DNA of 64,000 nucleotides from Blastococcus sp. TML/M2B (GCF_016612865.1 NZ_JAENZZ010000002.1:682001-746000); one strand, 5' to 3'; positions 25,662-34,750 are shown, counted from the first letter of the stretch. Numbers and translations: made by a program. Notes: generated by a model from the letters alone, not told the origin.

Positions 25662-26426
25662 TCAGGCCCGCTCGGGACGGCGGAGCAGGTAGGTGTCCAT
25701 CACCCAGCCCTTGCGCTCGCGGGCCGCGGCCCGCTCGTCGGCGATGTCGTCGATGACGTCGGCGAGCTTGCCGCTGACGAGGATCTCGTCCTCGGTGCCC
25801 AGGTAGGCCCCCCAGTAGATGTCGAGGTCCTGGTCGGCGTACTTCCGGCAGACGAGGTGCGAGTCGAGCATGACCACGACGTCGTCGGCGTTGTCCGGGA
25901 ACGCCTCGGCCAGCCGCCGGCCCGTCGTCAGGTGCACCGCGCCCGCCACCCGGTTGAGCAGGATCCGGTGCCGGGCGGTGAGCGCCTGCACGCTGGTGAT
26001 CCCCGGGACCACCTCCCACTCCAGGTCCATCGAGCCGTGCGCCGCGATGCTCTCGATGACCCGGATCGTGCCGTCGTAGAGCGACGGGTCACCCCACACG
26101 AGGAAGCCCGCGGTCCCGCCGTCGGGCACCTCGTCCGCGAGGGCCTGCTCGAGGAGCGCCGCGCGGTCGTCGCGCCAGTCGTCGACGGCCCGCTCGTAGG
26201 CGGGCGTGCGGCGGTCCCGCTCCGGGTCGGCCAGCTCCACCAGCCGCCAGCGGTCGTGGGTGATGAAGCGCTCGCACACGTCGCGGCGGGCGCGCGTGAG
26301 GTCCGCCGTCGCCGGCCCCTTGTCGAGCACGAGGAAGACGTCGACCCGGTTGAGCGCCTCCACGGCACCCACGGTGACGAAGGCGGGATCCCCGGCGCCG
26401 ATGCCGATGACGAGCAGGCGACGCAC
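25662..26426 (-). CDS. cobF: Precorrin-6A synthase (deacetylating) CobF
   Basis: SAM-dependent methyltransferase (254 aa) that methylates C-1 of precorrin-5 with loss of acetate, giving precorrin-6A in the aerobic pathway. The start RRLLVIGIGAGDPAFVTVGA is the nucleotide-binding loop of the precorrin methylase fold. Later landmarks are FLVWGDPSLYDGTIRVIESI and VVPGITSVQALTARHRI. GTG 26426 is chosen because it directly precedes the GIGAGDP loop and has GGAAGG upstream. Presence of CobF separates this pathway from anaerobic CbiD types. Confidence 0.93.
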   Translation of the reverse strand: MRRLLVIGIGAGDPAFVTVGAVEALNRVDVFLVLDKGPATADLTRARRDVCERFITHDRWRLVELADPERDRRTPAYERAVDDWRDDRAALLEQALADEVPDGGTAGFLVWGDPSLYDGTIRVIESIAAHGSMDLEWEVVPGITSVQALTARHRILLNRVAGAVHLTTGRRLAEAFPDNADDVVVMLDSHLVCRKYADQDLDIYWGAYLGTEDEILVSGKLADVIDDIADERAAARERKGWVMDTYLLRRPERA

Positions 26427-26572
26427 GCGCGCCCCTTCCGTACGGGTGGGTCCGGGACGGGAGCCACCGGTGGGTGTCCGAACCGGGACAGTGTCACCGA
26501 GACCACCCGGCCCGCCGCCACCGACCGGGCGCGCGCTCCGGGCACGCCCGCGGCGCACGGCATGCTGTGCGC

Positions 26573-27316
26573 ATGCCCGGGGACCCCGCCGCGCGCGCCG
26601 CGCTGGCCGCCGCGGCCGACCTCGGGCCGTTCTTCGCGACCTCCCCGGACGCGGGCCCGGACTGGGTCACCTGGGACCGGCTGACCGCCGACCCCGCCGT
26701 CCTGGGCGGCCGGCTGGCCGAGGTCCGCACGGTCCTCGCGGGCGGCCCCGGCTCCCCGGCGGTGGACCCGGTCGTGGGGGCGTCGATCGCCCACCTCGGC
26801 CTGGTCGCCCGGCTGGTCGCACCCGTGCTCGGCGCGGCGCTGCTGACCGGCACGCTGCCGGTGTCCGCCACGTCGTCGGTGCACCTGCGGCTGTCGGGCA
26901 CCAACCCCCACCCGCTGGCCGTCACGCTGCCGCGAGCGGTGCCGGCCGGCGGATCCGAGCAGCTGGCCGGCGCGTTCGACGAGCACTGGCTGGCGCCGGC
27001 GATCGCACCCCTCGGCGACGCGGTCCGGACGGCGACCGGCGTCCCGCCGCAGGTGCTCGCCGGCAACGTGGTCTCCGCGACGGCCGGCGCGTTGCGGATG
27101 GCCGCGCAGGCCCGCCCAGGGCTGGCCGCGGCGGCGGACGAGGTGCTGAGGGCGCTGCTGCGCAGCGGCCCGCTGGCCGGCACCGGCTCGCACCGGAGCG
27201 ACGGCTCCTTCGTCCGCCGGTCGTGCTGCCTCTTCTACCGGATCCCCGGCGCGGGGACCTGCGGTGACTGCGTCCTCCGGCAGGCGCCCGGGGGCACGCC
27301 CGACGACCCGGCGTAG
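26573..27316 (+). CDS. FhuF-like (2Fe-2S) ferric-iron reductase
   Basis: Cytoplasmic protein (247 aa) with the FhuF C-terminal cluster motif: SCCLFYRIPGAGTCGDCVL contains CC-x10-C-x2-C, the [2Fe-2S] ligands of siderophore-iron reductases. The N-terminal two thirds is Ala-rich with the FhuF-like segment SVHLRLSGTNPHPLAV. It would release iron from imported siderophores. Its position inside the cobalamin locus, divergent from cobF and just before a cobalamin riboswitch, is unexpected; a role in flavin/iron-dependent cobalt reduction is possible but unsupported. ATG 26573; no strong ribosome site seen. Confidence 0.85.
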   Translation: MPGDPAARAALAAAADLGPFFATSPDAGPDWVTWDRLTADPAVLGGRLAEVRTVLAGGPGSPAVDPVVGASIAHLGLVARLVAPVLGAALLTGTLPVSATSSVHLRLSGTNPHPLAVTLPRAVPAGGSEQLAGAFDEHWLAPAIAPLGDAVRTATGVPPQVLAGNVVSATAGALRMAAQARPGLAAAADEVLRALLRSGPLAGTGSHRSDGSFVRRSCCLFYRIPGAGTCGDCVLRQAPGGTPDDPA

Positions 27317-27324
27317 GGTCCCAC

Positions 27325-27475
27325 CGCCGCAGTGTCAGGGAAGCCGGTTCAAATCCGGCACGGTCCTCGCCACTGTGACCGAGGAGCAGACCCCGCATGG
27401 CACCACTGGTCAGAACATGACCGGGAAGGTCGGGGCGAGCGACGATCCGGGAGTCAGGAAACCTGCTGCGGCGCG
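27325..27475 (+). promoter_or_regulatory. Cobalamin riboswitch upstream of cbtB-cbtA
   Basis: Contains agggaagccggttcaaatcc, then ggcacggtcctcGCCACTGT, and the B12 box GAGTCAGGAAACCTGCTGC at about 27450-27468. It ends about 45 bases before the cbtB start. The core matches the AdoCbl class. Expected to shut off cobalt uptake when cobalamin is replete. Confidence 0.92.
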
Positions 27476-27518
27476 CACCATCCCACTCCACGAGGCATGG
27501 AAGAAAGGTTTCCCAGTC

Positions 27519-27722
27519 ATGACCTCCGTTCCGCACGCGCACCCGGCGACCGCCGCATCCCGCATCGCCGTCCCCGCCTGGGCCTGGGCACTCGCCCTGC
27601 TGGGCCTGTTCGGGCTCTACCTCATCGCCCAGGACAACGGGGCGGTGCTCGCCTCGATGGGCGGGACCGCGCACGAGTTCTTCCACGACGCCCGGCACTC
27701 GCTGGGCATGCCCTGTCACTGA
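27519..27722 (+). CDS. cbtB: CbtB-type cobalt transporter subunit
   Basis: Small protein (67 aa) with one membrane helix (VPAWAWALALLGLFGLYLIA) and a C-terminal His-rich tail HEFFHDARHSLGMPCH, the CbtB hallmark thought to bind cobalt. ATG 27519. It is under a cobalamin riboswitch and directly precedes cbtA, which is the usual two-gene arrangement of this B12-regulated cobalt uptake system (predicted by comparative genomics). Confidence 0.92.
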   Translation: MTSVPHAHPATAASRIAVPAWAWALALLGLFGLYLIAQDNGAVLASMGGTAHEFFHDARHSLGMPCH

Positions 27723-27735
27723 CGGGGCACGGGAG

Positions 27736-28503
27736 ATGACCGAGGTCCTCGACCGACCGTCCACCACCCAGCCGCCCGGCTTCGGCACGCTGTTCTCCCG
27801 CCTCGTGGCGGGAGGCCTCGTCGCCGGGGCGCTGGCGGGCGTCTTCTCGCTCCTGGTCACCGAGCGGGCCATCGCGCCCGCGCTCGACCTCGAGGAGGCG
27901 CGCACCGCCGGCGAGGCCGGCCACGACCACGGCGAGGAGCTGTTCAGCCGCGGCGAGCAGCTCGTCGGCGGTTTCCTGGGCACGGTGCTGGCCGGTGTCG
28001 TCCTGGCGGTGGTCTTCGCCGCCGTCTACGGCGCCGTCCGCCACCGGCTCCCCGGGCGCACCGACTTCGCCCGGGTGACCGTCCTCGCCGCCGTCGGGTT
28101 CGCGGTGCTGGCGCTGCTGCCGGCGCTGAAGCTGCCCGCCAGCCCGCCGGCCGTGGGCGACCCGGACACGGTGGGCACCCGGACCGCCATCTACGGCGCG
28201 ACCCTGCTGTGCGGGGTCGTCGCCGCCGTGCTGGTCGGCGTGCTGGTCCAGGCGCTGCGGGCCCGCGGCGTCGGCGTGCCCGGGACGACGGTGGCCGCGG
28301 TGGTGGCCTCCGCCGTCGCGCTCGCCCTGGTCCTGGTGCTCGTGCCGGACAACCCCGACGTGATCGCCGCCGACGTCCCGGCGGCCGTGGTCTGGGACTT
28401 CCGGCTCGCGTCGCTGGGGCAGCTGGCCGTCCTGTGGGCGGGCATCGGGCTGGCCGGCGGGTGGTTCGCCGATCGCGCCACCCGCGGTCCCCGGGTGCGC
28501 TGA
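27736..28503 (+). CDS. cbtA: CbtA-type cobalt transporter subunit
   Basis: Inner-membrane protein (255 aa) with about five to six helices, partner of CbtB. The first helix is LVAGGLVAGALAGVFSLLVT. A His-containing periplasmic loop EAGHDHGEELFSRGEQLVGG follows, typical of CbtA, then helices to FRLASLGQLAVLWAGIGLAG. It supplies cobalt for the CobN chelatase encoded on either side. A strong stem-loop follows the gene. Confidence 0.92.
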   Translation: MTEVLDRPSTTQPPGFGTLFSRLVAGGLVAGALAGVFSLLVTERAIAPALDLEEARTAGEAGHDHGEELFSRGEQLVGGFLGTVLAGVVLAVVFAAVYGAVRHRLPGRTDFARVTVLAAVGFAVLALLPALKLPASPPAVGDPDTVGTRTAIYGATLLCGVVAAVLVGVLVQALRARGVGVPGTTVAAVVASAVALALVLVLVPDNPDVIAADVPAAVVWDFRLASLGQLAVLWAGIGLAGGWFADRATRGPRVR

Positions 28504-28528
28504 CCGGCGCGTCCCGCCCCGTGCGACC

Positions 28529-28568
28529 GCACGGGGTGGCCGTCCCGCCGTGGACGGCCACCCCGTGC
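28529..28568 (+). terminator. Perfect 17-bp stem-loop after cbtA
   Basis: GCACGGGGTGGCCGTCC pairs exactly with the segment 28552-28568 across a 6-base loop. No U-run follows, as is common in high-GC actinobacteria. It separates the riboswitch-controlled cbtBA unit from cobG, whose start is 43 bp downstream. Confidence 0.8.
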
Positions 28569-28611
28569 GCGTCGACGTCTCCGACCGACGACCCGACCCC
28601 CAGGTATCGCC

Positions 28612-29769
28612 GTGACCCCCACCCCTGCCCGCAACCGGGCCGACGCCTGCCCCGGCGCGCTCCGGACCCATGCCGCCGCGGACGGCCGGCTCGCGCGGGT
28701 GCGCGTACCGGGAGGGCTGCTCACCGCCGACCAGTGCCGGGTGCTGGCGGCGGCCGCCCGTGACCTCGGCGACGCCGCGCTCGAGCTGACCAGCCGGGGG
28801 AACCTGCAGCTGCGCGGGCTCCTCGACGGCGCCGAGGGAGAGCTGGGCGCGCGGCTGGCCGACACCGGGCTCCTCCCGAGCGAGACCCACGAGACGGCCC
28901 GCAACGTGCTGGCCAGCGCCCTCACCGGGCGGTCCGGAGGGCTGGTCGACGTCCGCCCCTGGGTCCGGGCCTTCGACACCGGCCTGTGCGGGGACCCGTC
29001 GCTCGCCGCACTCCCCGGCCGGTTCCTGGTCGCGTTCGACGACGGCCGCGGCGACGTCGCCGGCCAGGGCGCGGACGTCGCGCTCCGGGCGCTCGGGCCG
29101 GGCAGCGCGGCGCTGCTGCTGGCCGGCCACGACAGCGGGCTGCGCGCCGATCACGCGGGCGCGGTCGATCTGGCCCTGGCCGCGTCCCGCGCCTTCGTCG
29201 CCGAGCGCGCGGCGCAGGGCGGCACCGCGTGGCGGCTCGGCGAGCTGGCCGACGGGCCGGCGCGCGTCGCCGCGACCCTCGGCGACCCGGTGCCCGTGCG
29301 GATCGCGCCCGCCCCTCCCCTCCCGGCCGGACCGGCCGGCGCCGTGCACCAGGACGACGGGCGGACGGCGCTGACCGCCGTCGTCCCGCTGGGCCGGCTC
29401 ACCACCGACCAGGCGCTGCTGCTGGCCGACCTGTCCAGGGGCGAGCTGCAGCTCACCCCCTGGCGGAGCGTCGTGGTCCCCGACCTGCCGGACGCGTCGG
29501 CCACGGCCACCCTCACCGCTGCCGGCCTGGTCCTGGACCCGGGCAGCGCCTGGCTGCAGGTCACCTCCTGCGCCGGACGCCCGGGATGCGCGAACTCCCT
29601 CGCGGACGTCCGGGCCGACGTCGTCCGCGCGGTGACGGCCGGCGCCCTCCCGGCGGGCGGCACCCGCCAGCACTGGGTGGGCTGCGCCCGCCGCTGCGGC
29701 CGCCCCGCAGGCCCTGTCCTCGACGTCGTCGCCACCGGCGACGGCTACCTGATCACGAACGGAACGTAG
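28612..29769 (+). CDS. cobG: Precorrin-3B synthase CobG
   Basis: Oxygen-dependent monooxygenase (385 aa) converting precorrin-3A to precorrin-3B, the ring-contraction trigger of the aerobic pathway. Related to sulfite/nitrite reductases: the substrate motif [13 protein letters not shown] lies near residue 58. The [4Fe-4S] ligands lie in [18 protein letters not shown] and [20 protein letters not shown] (four Cys). GTG start. It heads the cobG-cobH-cobIJ run. Its presence is the clearest marker that corrin synthesis here is oxygen-dependent. Confidence 0.93.
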   Translation: MTPTPARNRADACPGALRTHAAADGRLARVRVPGGLLTADQCRVLAAAARDLGDAALELTSRGNLQLRGLLDGAEGELGARLADTGLLPSETHETARNVLASALTGRSGGLVDVRPWVRAFDTGLCGDPSLAALPGRFLVAFDDGRGDVAGQGADVALRALGPGSAALLLAGHDSGLRADHAGAVDLALAASRAFVAERAAQGGTAWRLGELADGPARVAATLGDPVPVRIAPAPPLPAGPAGAVHQDDGRTALTAVVPLGRLTTDQALLLADLSRGELQLTPWRSVVVPDLPDASATATLTAAGLVLDPGSAWLQVTSCAGRPGCANSLADVRADVVRAVTAGALPAGGTRQHWVGCARRCGRPAGPVLDVVATGDGYLITNGT

Positions 29770-29777
29770 CGACGCCG

Positions 29778-30410
29778 ATGCCCGAGCACCTGCACGAGTA
29801 CGAGAGGGACGGCGCCGAGATCTACCGGCAGTCGTTCGCGACCATCCGCGCCGAGGCGGACCTGCGCGGCATGCCCGCGGACGTCGCCCGCGTGGCCGTG
29901 CGGATGATCCACGCCTGCGGGCAGGTCGACCTGGTCGAGGACGTGGCCTGGTCCCCCGCCGTCGTCCAGCGCGCCCGGGCAGCTCTGGACGCCGGGGCGC
30001 CGGTGCTCTGCGACGTCCGGATGGTCGCGTCCGGCGTCACCCGGCGCCGGCTGCCCCGGGACAACGACGTGGTCTGCACCCTGGACGACCCGCGCACGCC
30101 CGCCCTCGCCGCCGACCTCGGCACCACGCGCACCGCCGCCGCGACCGAGCTGTGGCGCGACCGCCTGGAGGGCGCCGTCGTCGCGATCGGCAACGCCCCC
30201 ACCGCGCTGTTCCACCTGCTGGAGATGGTCGCCGCGGGCGGGCCCCGGCCGGCCGCCGTCCTCGGAATCCCGGTCGGCTTCATCGGCGCCGCGGAGTCGA
30301 AGGAGGCGCTGGCCGCCTCCGACCTCGACTTCCTGGTCGTCCGCGGCCGCCGCGGCGGCAGCGCGATCACCGCGGCTGCGGTGAACGCGATCGCGAGCGA
30401 CGTCGAATGA
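29778..30410 (+). CDS. cobH: Precorrin-8X methylmutase CobH
   Basis: Isomerase (210 aa) that moves a methyl from C-11 to C-12, turning precorrin-8X into hydrogenobyrinic acid. Family segments: [20 protein letters not shown], the active-site region [20 protein letters not shown] with the catalytic His, [20 protein letters not shown] and [23 protein letters not shown] 29778 follows cobG after 8 bp. Its stop overlaps an in-frame ATG of the original cobIJ start (see repeat at 30407-30498). Confidence 0.95.
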   Translation: MPEHLHEYERDGAEIYRQSFATIRAEADLRGMPADVARVAVRMIHACGQVDLVEDVAWSPAVVQRARAALDAGAPVLCDVRMVASGVTRRRLPRDNDVVCTLDDPRTPALAADLGTTRTAAATELWRDRLEGAVVAIGNAPTALFHLLEMVAAGGPRPAAVLGIPVGFIGAAESKEALAASDLDFLVVRGRRGGSAITAAAVNAIASDVE

Positions 30411-30498
30411 GCGGACAGGGGCGTGAGCATCGCAGCGAGGAACGAGCGAGGAGCGGAGGGCCCCGCGGGAGCGAAGCAGGAGCGATGAGCGGACAGGG
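30407..30498 (+). repeat. Purine-rich insert flanked by a 14-bp direct duplication of the cobIJ start
   Basis: ATGAGCGGACAGGG occurs at 30407-30420 and again at 30485-30498. The 64 bp between are GA/GC-rich (catcgcagcgaggaacgagc, then gaggagcggagg) and end gggagcgaagcaggagcg. The offset is 78 bp, a multiple of three, so the upstream ATG stays in frame with cobIJ and still forms the ATGA overlap with cobH. It looks like an insertion with target duplication, or a slippage duplication. Confidence 0.75.
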
Positions 30499-31987
30499 AC
30501 GGCTGTACGGGGTCGGGCTGGGCCCGGGCGACCCGGAGCTGGTCAGCGTCAAGGCCGCCCGGCTCATCGGCGCGGCCGACGTCGTGGCCTTCCACGCGGC
30601 CCGCCACGGCCGGTCGGTGGCGCGCGGCATCGCCGAGCCCTACCTGCGCGCGGGCCAGATCGAGGAGCTGCTGGTCTACCCCGTCACCACCGAGGCCACC
30701 GACCACCCCGGCGGCTACCAGGGCGCCATCGACGAGTTCTACGAGGCCGCGGCCGCCCGGCTGGCCGCGCACCTCGAGGCCGGCCGCGACGTCGTCGTCC
30801 TGGCCGAGGGCGACCCGTTCTTCTACGGCTCGTACATGCACATGCACAAGCGGCTGGCGCACCGCTACCCGACCGAGGTCGTCCCGGGCGTGACCAGCGT
30901 GAGCGGCGCCGCCGCGGCCGTCGGCCGGCCGCTGGTAGAGCGGGACGAGGTGCTCACCGTGCTCCCCGGCACGCTGCCCGCCGACGAGCTGACCGAGTGG
31001 CTGTCCACGACGGACTCGGCCGCGGTCATGAAGCTCGGCCGCACGTTCCCGCACGTCCGCGAGGCGTTCGAGCGGGCGGGCGTCCTCGACCGCGCCCTGT
31101 ACGTCGAGCGCGCCACCACCGTCGGGCAGCGCACGGCGCCGCTGGCCGACGTCGACCCGGAGACGGTTCCCTACTTCTCCCTCGCGCTGCTGCCCAGCCC
31201 GCTGACCGGCGAGCTGCCCGGAGCCGAGCCGGACCCGGGTGGCGGCACGGCCACCGGCCAGGTGGTCGTCGTCGGCCTGGGGCCGGGGGCGCGGTACTGG
31301 ACCACCCCCGAGGCCGCGGACGCGCTGGCCTGCGCCGAGGTGCTGATCGGCTACGGGCCCTATCTGGACCGGGTGCCGGCCAACCCCCGCCAGGAGCGCT
31401 TCCCGACCGACAACCGGGTGGAGGCCGAGCGCGCCGCGCACGCCCTCGGGCTGGCCCGCTCCGGCCGGCGGGTGGCCGTGGTCTCCAGCGGCGACCCGGG
31501 GGTCTTCGCGATGGCGGCCGCGGTGCTGGAGGTGGCCGAGCGGCCGGAGTTCGCGGGGGTGCCGGTGCGGGTGGTGCCCGGCCTCACCGCGGCCCAGGCG
31601 GTGGCCTCGAAGGTGGGGGCCCCGCTCGGGCACGACTTCTGCGTGCTGTCGCTGTCCGACGTCCGCAAGCCGTGGGACGTCGTCCTCGACCGGCTGCGCC
31701 ACGCGGCCGCGGCCGACCTGGTCATCGCCCTCTACAACCCGCGCTCGAAGCACCGCCCGCACCAGCTCGGCGAGGCACAGCAGGCGCTGCTGGAGGTCCG
31801 AGCGCCGGAGACGGTGGTCGTCGTCGGCCGGGACGTCGGCGGGGCCGAGGAACGCCTCACCGTGACCACGCTGGGCGACCTGGACCCGGAGACCGTCGAC
31901 ATGCGGTGCCTGCTCATCATCGGCTCGTCGCAGACCCGGGTGGGGCCCTCCGGCCTGGTCTGGACGTCGCGGACCTACCCGGGCTGA
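30485..31987 (+). CDS. cobIJ: Fused precorrin-2 C20-methyltransferase / precorrin-3B C17-methyltransferase (CobI-CobJ)
   Basis: Bifunctional SAM methyltransferase (500 aa). The N-terminal CobI part (about 1-240) begins RLYGVGLGPGDPELVSVKAA and has VVPGVTSVSGAAAAVGRPLV. The C-terminal CobJ part (about 255-500) begins VVVVGLGPGARYWTTPEAAD and has SSGDPGVFAMAAAVLEVAE and LVIALYNPRSKHRPHQLGEA. It performs C-20 methylation of precorrin-2 and the ring-contracting C-17 methylation. The start at ATG 30485 directly precedes the GLGPGDP loop. ATG 30407 is also in frame and would add 26 residues of insert-derived sequence, so either could be used. The 3' end overlaps the opposing cobK by 13 bp. Confidence 0.95.
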   Translation: MSGQGRLYGVGLGPGDPELVSVKAARLIGAADVVAFHAARHGRSVARGIAEPYLRAGQIEELLVYPVTTEATDHPGGYQGAIDEFYEAAAARLAAHLEAGRDVVVLAEGDPFFYGSYMHMHKRLAHRYPTEVVPGVTSVSGAAAAVGRPLVERDEVLTVLPGTLPADELTEWLSTTDSAAVMKLGRTFPHVREAFERAGVLDRALYVERATTVGQRTAPLADVDPETVPYFSLALLPSPLTGELPGAEPDPGGGTATGQVVVVGLGPGARYWTTPEAADALACAEVLIGYGPYLDRVPANPRQERFPTDNRVEAERAAHALGLARSGRRVAVVSSGDPGVFAMAAAVLEVAERPEFAGVPVRVVPGLTAAQAVASKVGAPLGHDFCVLSLSDVRKPWDVVLDRLRHAAAADLVIALYNPRSKHRPHQLGEAQQALLEVRAPETVVVVGRDVGGAEERLTVTTLGDLDPETVDMRCLLIIGSSQTRVGPSGLVWTSRTYPG

Positions 31988-32724
31988 CCCCGCAGCCAGG
32001 AGAGCGCCTCGTCGACCGTCCCCACCACCGGCACCCCCGGAGGCAGGGGCGGCCGGCGCACGACCACCACGGGCAGCCCGAGCTCGCGGGCGGCGGTCAG
32101 CTTGGCCGCGGTCATGGCGCCGCCGCTGTCCTTGGTGACGAGGACCTCCACCGCGTGCTCGCGGAGGAGCGCGAGCTCGTCGGCGAGGCTGAACGGGCCG
32201 CGTTCGAGGACGACGGTGGTCCGCGCCGGCAACGGCGGGTCCGGGGGGTCGACCGAGCGGACGACGCAGTGCGCCGTGAGCGTCGCGAAGGCGGCCAGCC
32301 CCTGGCGCCCGGTGGTGAGGAAGACGCACCCGAAGCCGCGCACCGCCTCGGCCGCCCCGGTCAGCGAGTCGACCCAGCGCCAGTCGTCGGCGGGTTCCGC
32401 CGTCCAGCCCGGGCGCTGGAGGCGCAGCAGCGGGACGCCGGTGGCCGCGGCGGCGGTCGCGGCCGAGGCGGTCATCGCGACGGCGAACGGGTGCGTCGCG
32501 TCCACGATCACCTGGACGGGGTGCGCCGAGAGCCAGGCGGCCAGCCCATCGCTGCCCCCGAAGCCGCCGACGCGCACGTCACCGGGCGGCAGCACCGGAT
32601 CGGCGACCCGCCCGGCCAGGGAGCTGAGCACCGGGACGCCCTCGTCCACCAGGGCCGTGGCCAGCCGGCGCGCCTCGCCGGTGCCGCCGAGCACCAGCAC
32701 CCGCCCCGGCGGCGTCCCGCTCAC
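31975..32724 (-). CDS. cobK: Precorrin-6A reductase CobK
   Basis: NADPH-dependent reductase (249 aa) that reduces precorrin-6A to precorrin-6B. N-terminal nucleotide-binding start RVLVLGGTGEARRLATALVD. Substrate/NADPH signatures: VIVDATHPFAVAMTASAATA, FLTTGRQGLAAF and VLVTKDSGGAMTAAKLTAAR. GTG 32724 overlaps the cobM stop (GTGA). Last gene of the minus-strand cobL-cobM-cobK run. Confidence 0.94.
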   Translation of the reverse strand: MSGTPPGRVLVLGGTGEARRLATALVDEGVPVLSSLAGRVADPVLPPGDVRVGGFGGSDGLAAWLSAHPVQVIVDATHPFAVAMTASAATAAAATGVPLLRLQRPGWTAEPADDWRWVDSLTGAAEAVRGFGCVFLTTGRQGLAAFATLTAHCVVRSVDPPDPPLPARTTVVLERGPFSLADELALLREHAVEVLVTKDSGGAMTAAKLTAARELGLPVVVVRRPPLPPGVPVVGTVDEALSWLRGQPG

Positions 32725-33461
32725 CGCGGTCGCGTCGTCGAGTACAGGTGGCTGTCGGGGAACTGCCCCGCGGTCAGCACGGGCCCGACGACGACGACCG
32801 CCGTCCGGCGCACCCCCGCCGCCTCGACCTGCGCGGCGATGTCGGCCAGCGTGCCGCGGAGCACCAGCTCGTCGTCCCGGCTGGCACGGGCCACCACGGC
32901 GACCGGCCCCTCGGGCCCGTAGTGCTCGGCCAGCTGCGGCGCGAGCTCGCCGAGCCGCTGCACCGCCAGGTGCAGCACGAGCGTGGCCCCGGTCGCGGCG
33001 TAGGCGGCGAGCTGCTCCCCCGCGGGCATCGGCGTGGAGCGGGCCGAGGTCCGGGTGAGCACGACGGTCTGCCCGACGCCGGGCACGGTGAGCTCCCGCT
33101 TCAGCGACGCGGCGGCCGCGGCGAACGCCGGCACCCCCGGCACGACGTCGTAGGGCACGCCGTGCGCGTCCAGCCGGCGCATCTGCTCGGCCATGGCGCT
33201 GTAGACCGACGGGTCGCCGGAGTGCAGCCGGGCGACGTCGAGCCCGGCCTCGTGGGCGGCCAGCAGCTCCGCGGTGATCTGGTCCAGGTCCAGGTCGGCG
33301 GTGTCGACGAGGCGGGCGCCCTCGGGCGCGGTGTCCAGCAGCTCGCGCGGCACCAGCGCGCCCGCGTAGAGGCACACCGGAGCGCTCGCGATGAGCCGGG
33401 CGGCGCGGACGGTGACGAGGTCGGCCGCACCCGGTCCGGCGCCGATGAAGTGCACGGTCAT
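32721..33461 (-). CDS. cobM: Precorrin-4 C11-methyltransferase CobM
   Basis: SAM methyltransferase (246 aa) adding the C-11 methyl to precorrin-4. The fold start is VHFIGAGPGAADLVTVRAAR. Further family segments are LHSGDPSVYSAMAEQMRRLD and YDVVPGVPAFAAAAASLKRE. ATG 33461 lies 5 bp after the cobL stop, so the three genes are one transcription unit. Length is normal for the family. Confidence 0.95.
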   Translation of the reverse strand: MTVHFIGAGPGAADLVTVRAARLIASAPVCLYAGALVPRELLDTAPEGARLVDTADLDLDQITAELLAAHEAGLDVARLHSGDPSVYSAMAEQMRRLDAHGVPYDVVPGVPAFAAAAASLKRELTVPGVGQTVVLTRTSARSTPMPAGEQLAAYAATGATLVLHLAVQRLGELAPQLAEHYGPEGPVAVVARASRDDELVLRGTLADIAAQVEAAGVRRTAVVVVGPVLTAGQFPDSHLYSTTRPR

Positions 33462-33466
33462 GGCCG

Positions 33467-34696
33467 CTACCGAACCACGCTGAGGAGGGTCACCGGCATG
33501 GCCGGTCGCCAGCCGGTGAACGAACCGACCGGCGAGCCGTGCGCGACCGACAGCCGGACCAGGTCACCCCCGACGCGCGCGAACCAGCCGGCCAGCACCG
33601 CCTCGCTCTCCAGCGTGACCGCGGTGACCACCAGCCGCCCGCCCGGCCGGAGTGCGGCCCAGCAGGTGTCCAGCAGGTCCGGGGTCGTCGCCCCGCCGCC
33701 GACGAAGACGGCGTCGGGGGCGGGCAGCCCGGCGAGGGCCTCGGGCGCCCGCCCCTCCACGACCTGCAGTCCGGGGACACCCAGCCGGGCGGCGTTGCCG
33801 CGGATCCGCGCCGCGCGGTCCGGCCGGCTCTCGACCGCCACGGCCCGGCAGGACGGGTGGGCGCGCATCCACTCGATGCCGATCGACCCCGCCCCGGCGC
33901 CGACGTCCCACAGCAGCCGGCCCGGCAGCGGCGCGAGCCGCGCCAGCGTGACCGCCCGCACGTCCCGCTTGGTGAGCTGCCCGTCGTCCTCGAACGCCTC
34001 GTCGGGCAGCCCGGGCACCACCGGCAGGGGCACCGTGGCCTCGTCGGCCACCGCCTCGACCGCGGTGACGACCAACGGGTCGACGACGCCGTGCGGCCAG
34101 TCCGCGGCCGATCCGGTCAGCACGTGCTCGGCGGGCCCGCCGAGCTGGGCGAGCGCGGTGATCCGGCTCGCGCCGTAGCCCAACCGCGCGCAGAGCGCCG
34201 CCACCTCCGCCGGCGTGCCACCGTCGGAGCCCAGCACGAGCAGCCGGCGCCCGGGGGTCACGTGCGGGGTGACCAGCTCCAGCGCCCGTCCGACGACGGT
34301 CACGAGGGCGGTCTCCTCGACCGCCCAGCCCAGCCGCGCGCAGGCCAGGCTCGCCGACGAGGGGTGCGGGAGGACGTGCACCGCGCCGGGTCCGTGCAGC
34401 CGGACCAGCGCGGTGCCGACCCCGGAGAGCATCGGATCGCCGCTGGCCAGGACCACCACGCGCCGGCCGGGGTGCGCCTCCGGCAGGGCGGCGAGCGCCG
34501 GTGCCATCGGCGAGGGCCAGGGCACCCGCTCGGCCGGCACGTCGCCGGGCACGAGCCCGAGCTGGCGGGCGCTCCCGCGCAGGACGTCGGCGCCCTCGAT
34601 CACCCGGCGGGCGACCGGCGGCAGCCCGTCCCAGCCGTCGGCGCCGATGCCCACGACGGTCACCGGCGCGCTCGTCCCCTGCTCGTCGGCGCGCAC
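33467..34696 (-). CDS. cobL: Precorrin-6Y C5,15-methyltransferase (decarboxylating) CobL, CbiE-CbiT fusion
   Basis: Bifunctional enzyme (409 aa) methylating C-5 and C-15 and removing the C-12 acetate carboxyl. The N-terminal CbiE-like half begins VTVVGIGADGWDGLPPVARR and has VLASGDPMLSGVGTALVRLH. The C-terminal CbiT-like half is a Rossmann methyltransferase with LLWDVGAGAGSIGIEWMRAH and PDAVFVGGGATTPDLLDTCW. The GTG at 34696 starts 12 residues before the first domain. It is divergent from cobD, whose ATG is only 54 bp away, so the two operons share a short promoter region. Confidence 0.94.
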   Translation of the reverse strand: MRADEQGTSAPVTVVGIGADGWDGLPPVARRVIEGADVLRGSARQLGLVPGDVPAERVPWPSPMAPALAALPEAHPGRRVVVLASGDPMLSGVGTALVRLHGPGAVHVLPHPSSASLACARLGWAVEETALVTVVGRALELVTPHVTPGRRLLVLGSDGGTPAEVAALCARLGYGASRITALAQLGGPAEHVLTGSAADWPHGVVDPLVVTAVEAVADEATVPLPVVPGLPDEAFEDDGQLTKRDVRAVTLARLAPLPGRLLWDVGAGAGSIGIEWMRAHPSCRAVAVESRPDRAARIRGNAARLGVPGLQVVEGRAPEALAGLPAPDAVFVGGGATTPDLLDTCWAALRPGGRLVVTAVTLESEAVLAGWFARVGGDLVRLSVAHGSPVGSFTGWRPAMPVTLLSVVR

Positions 34697-34750
34697 AGCG
34701 GGCGATCCTAGGCACGGGGTCCGCGGAGCCCATTGGCACGATGACCGGCG

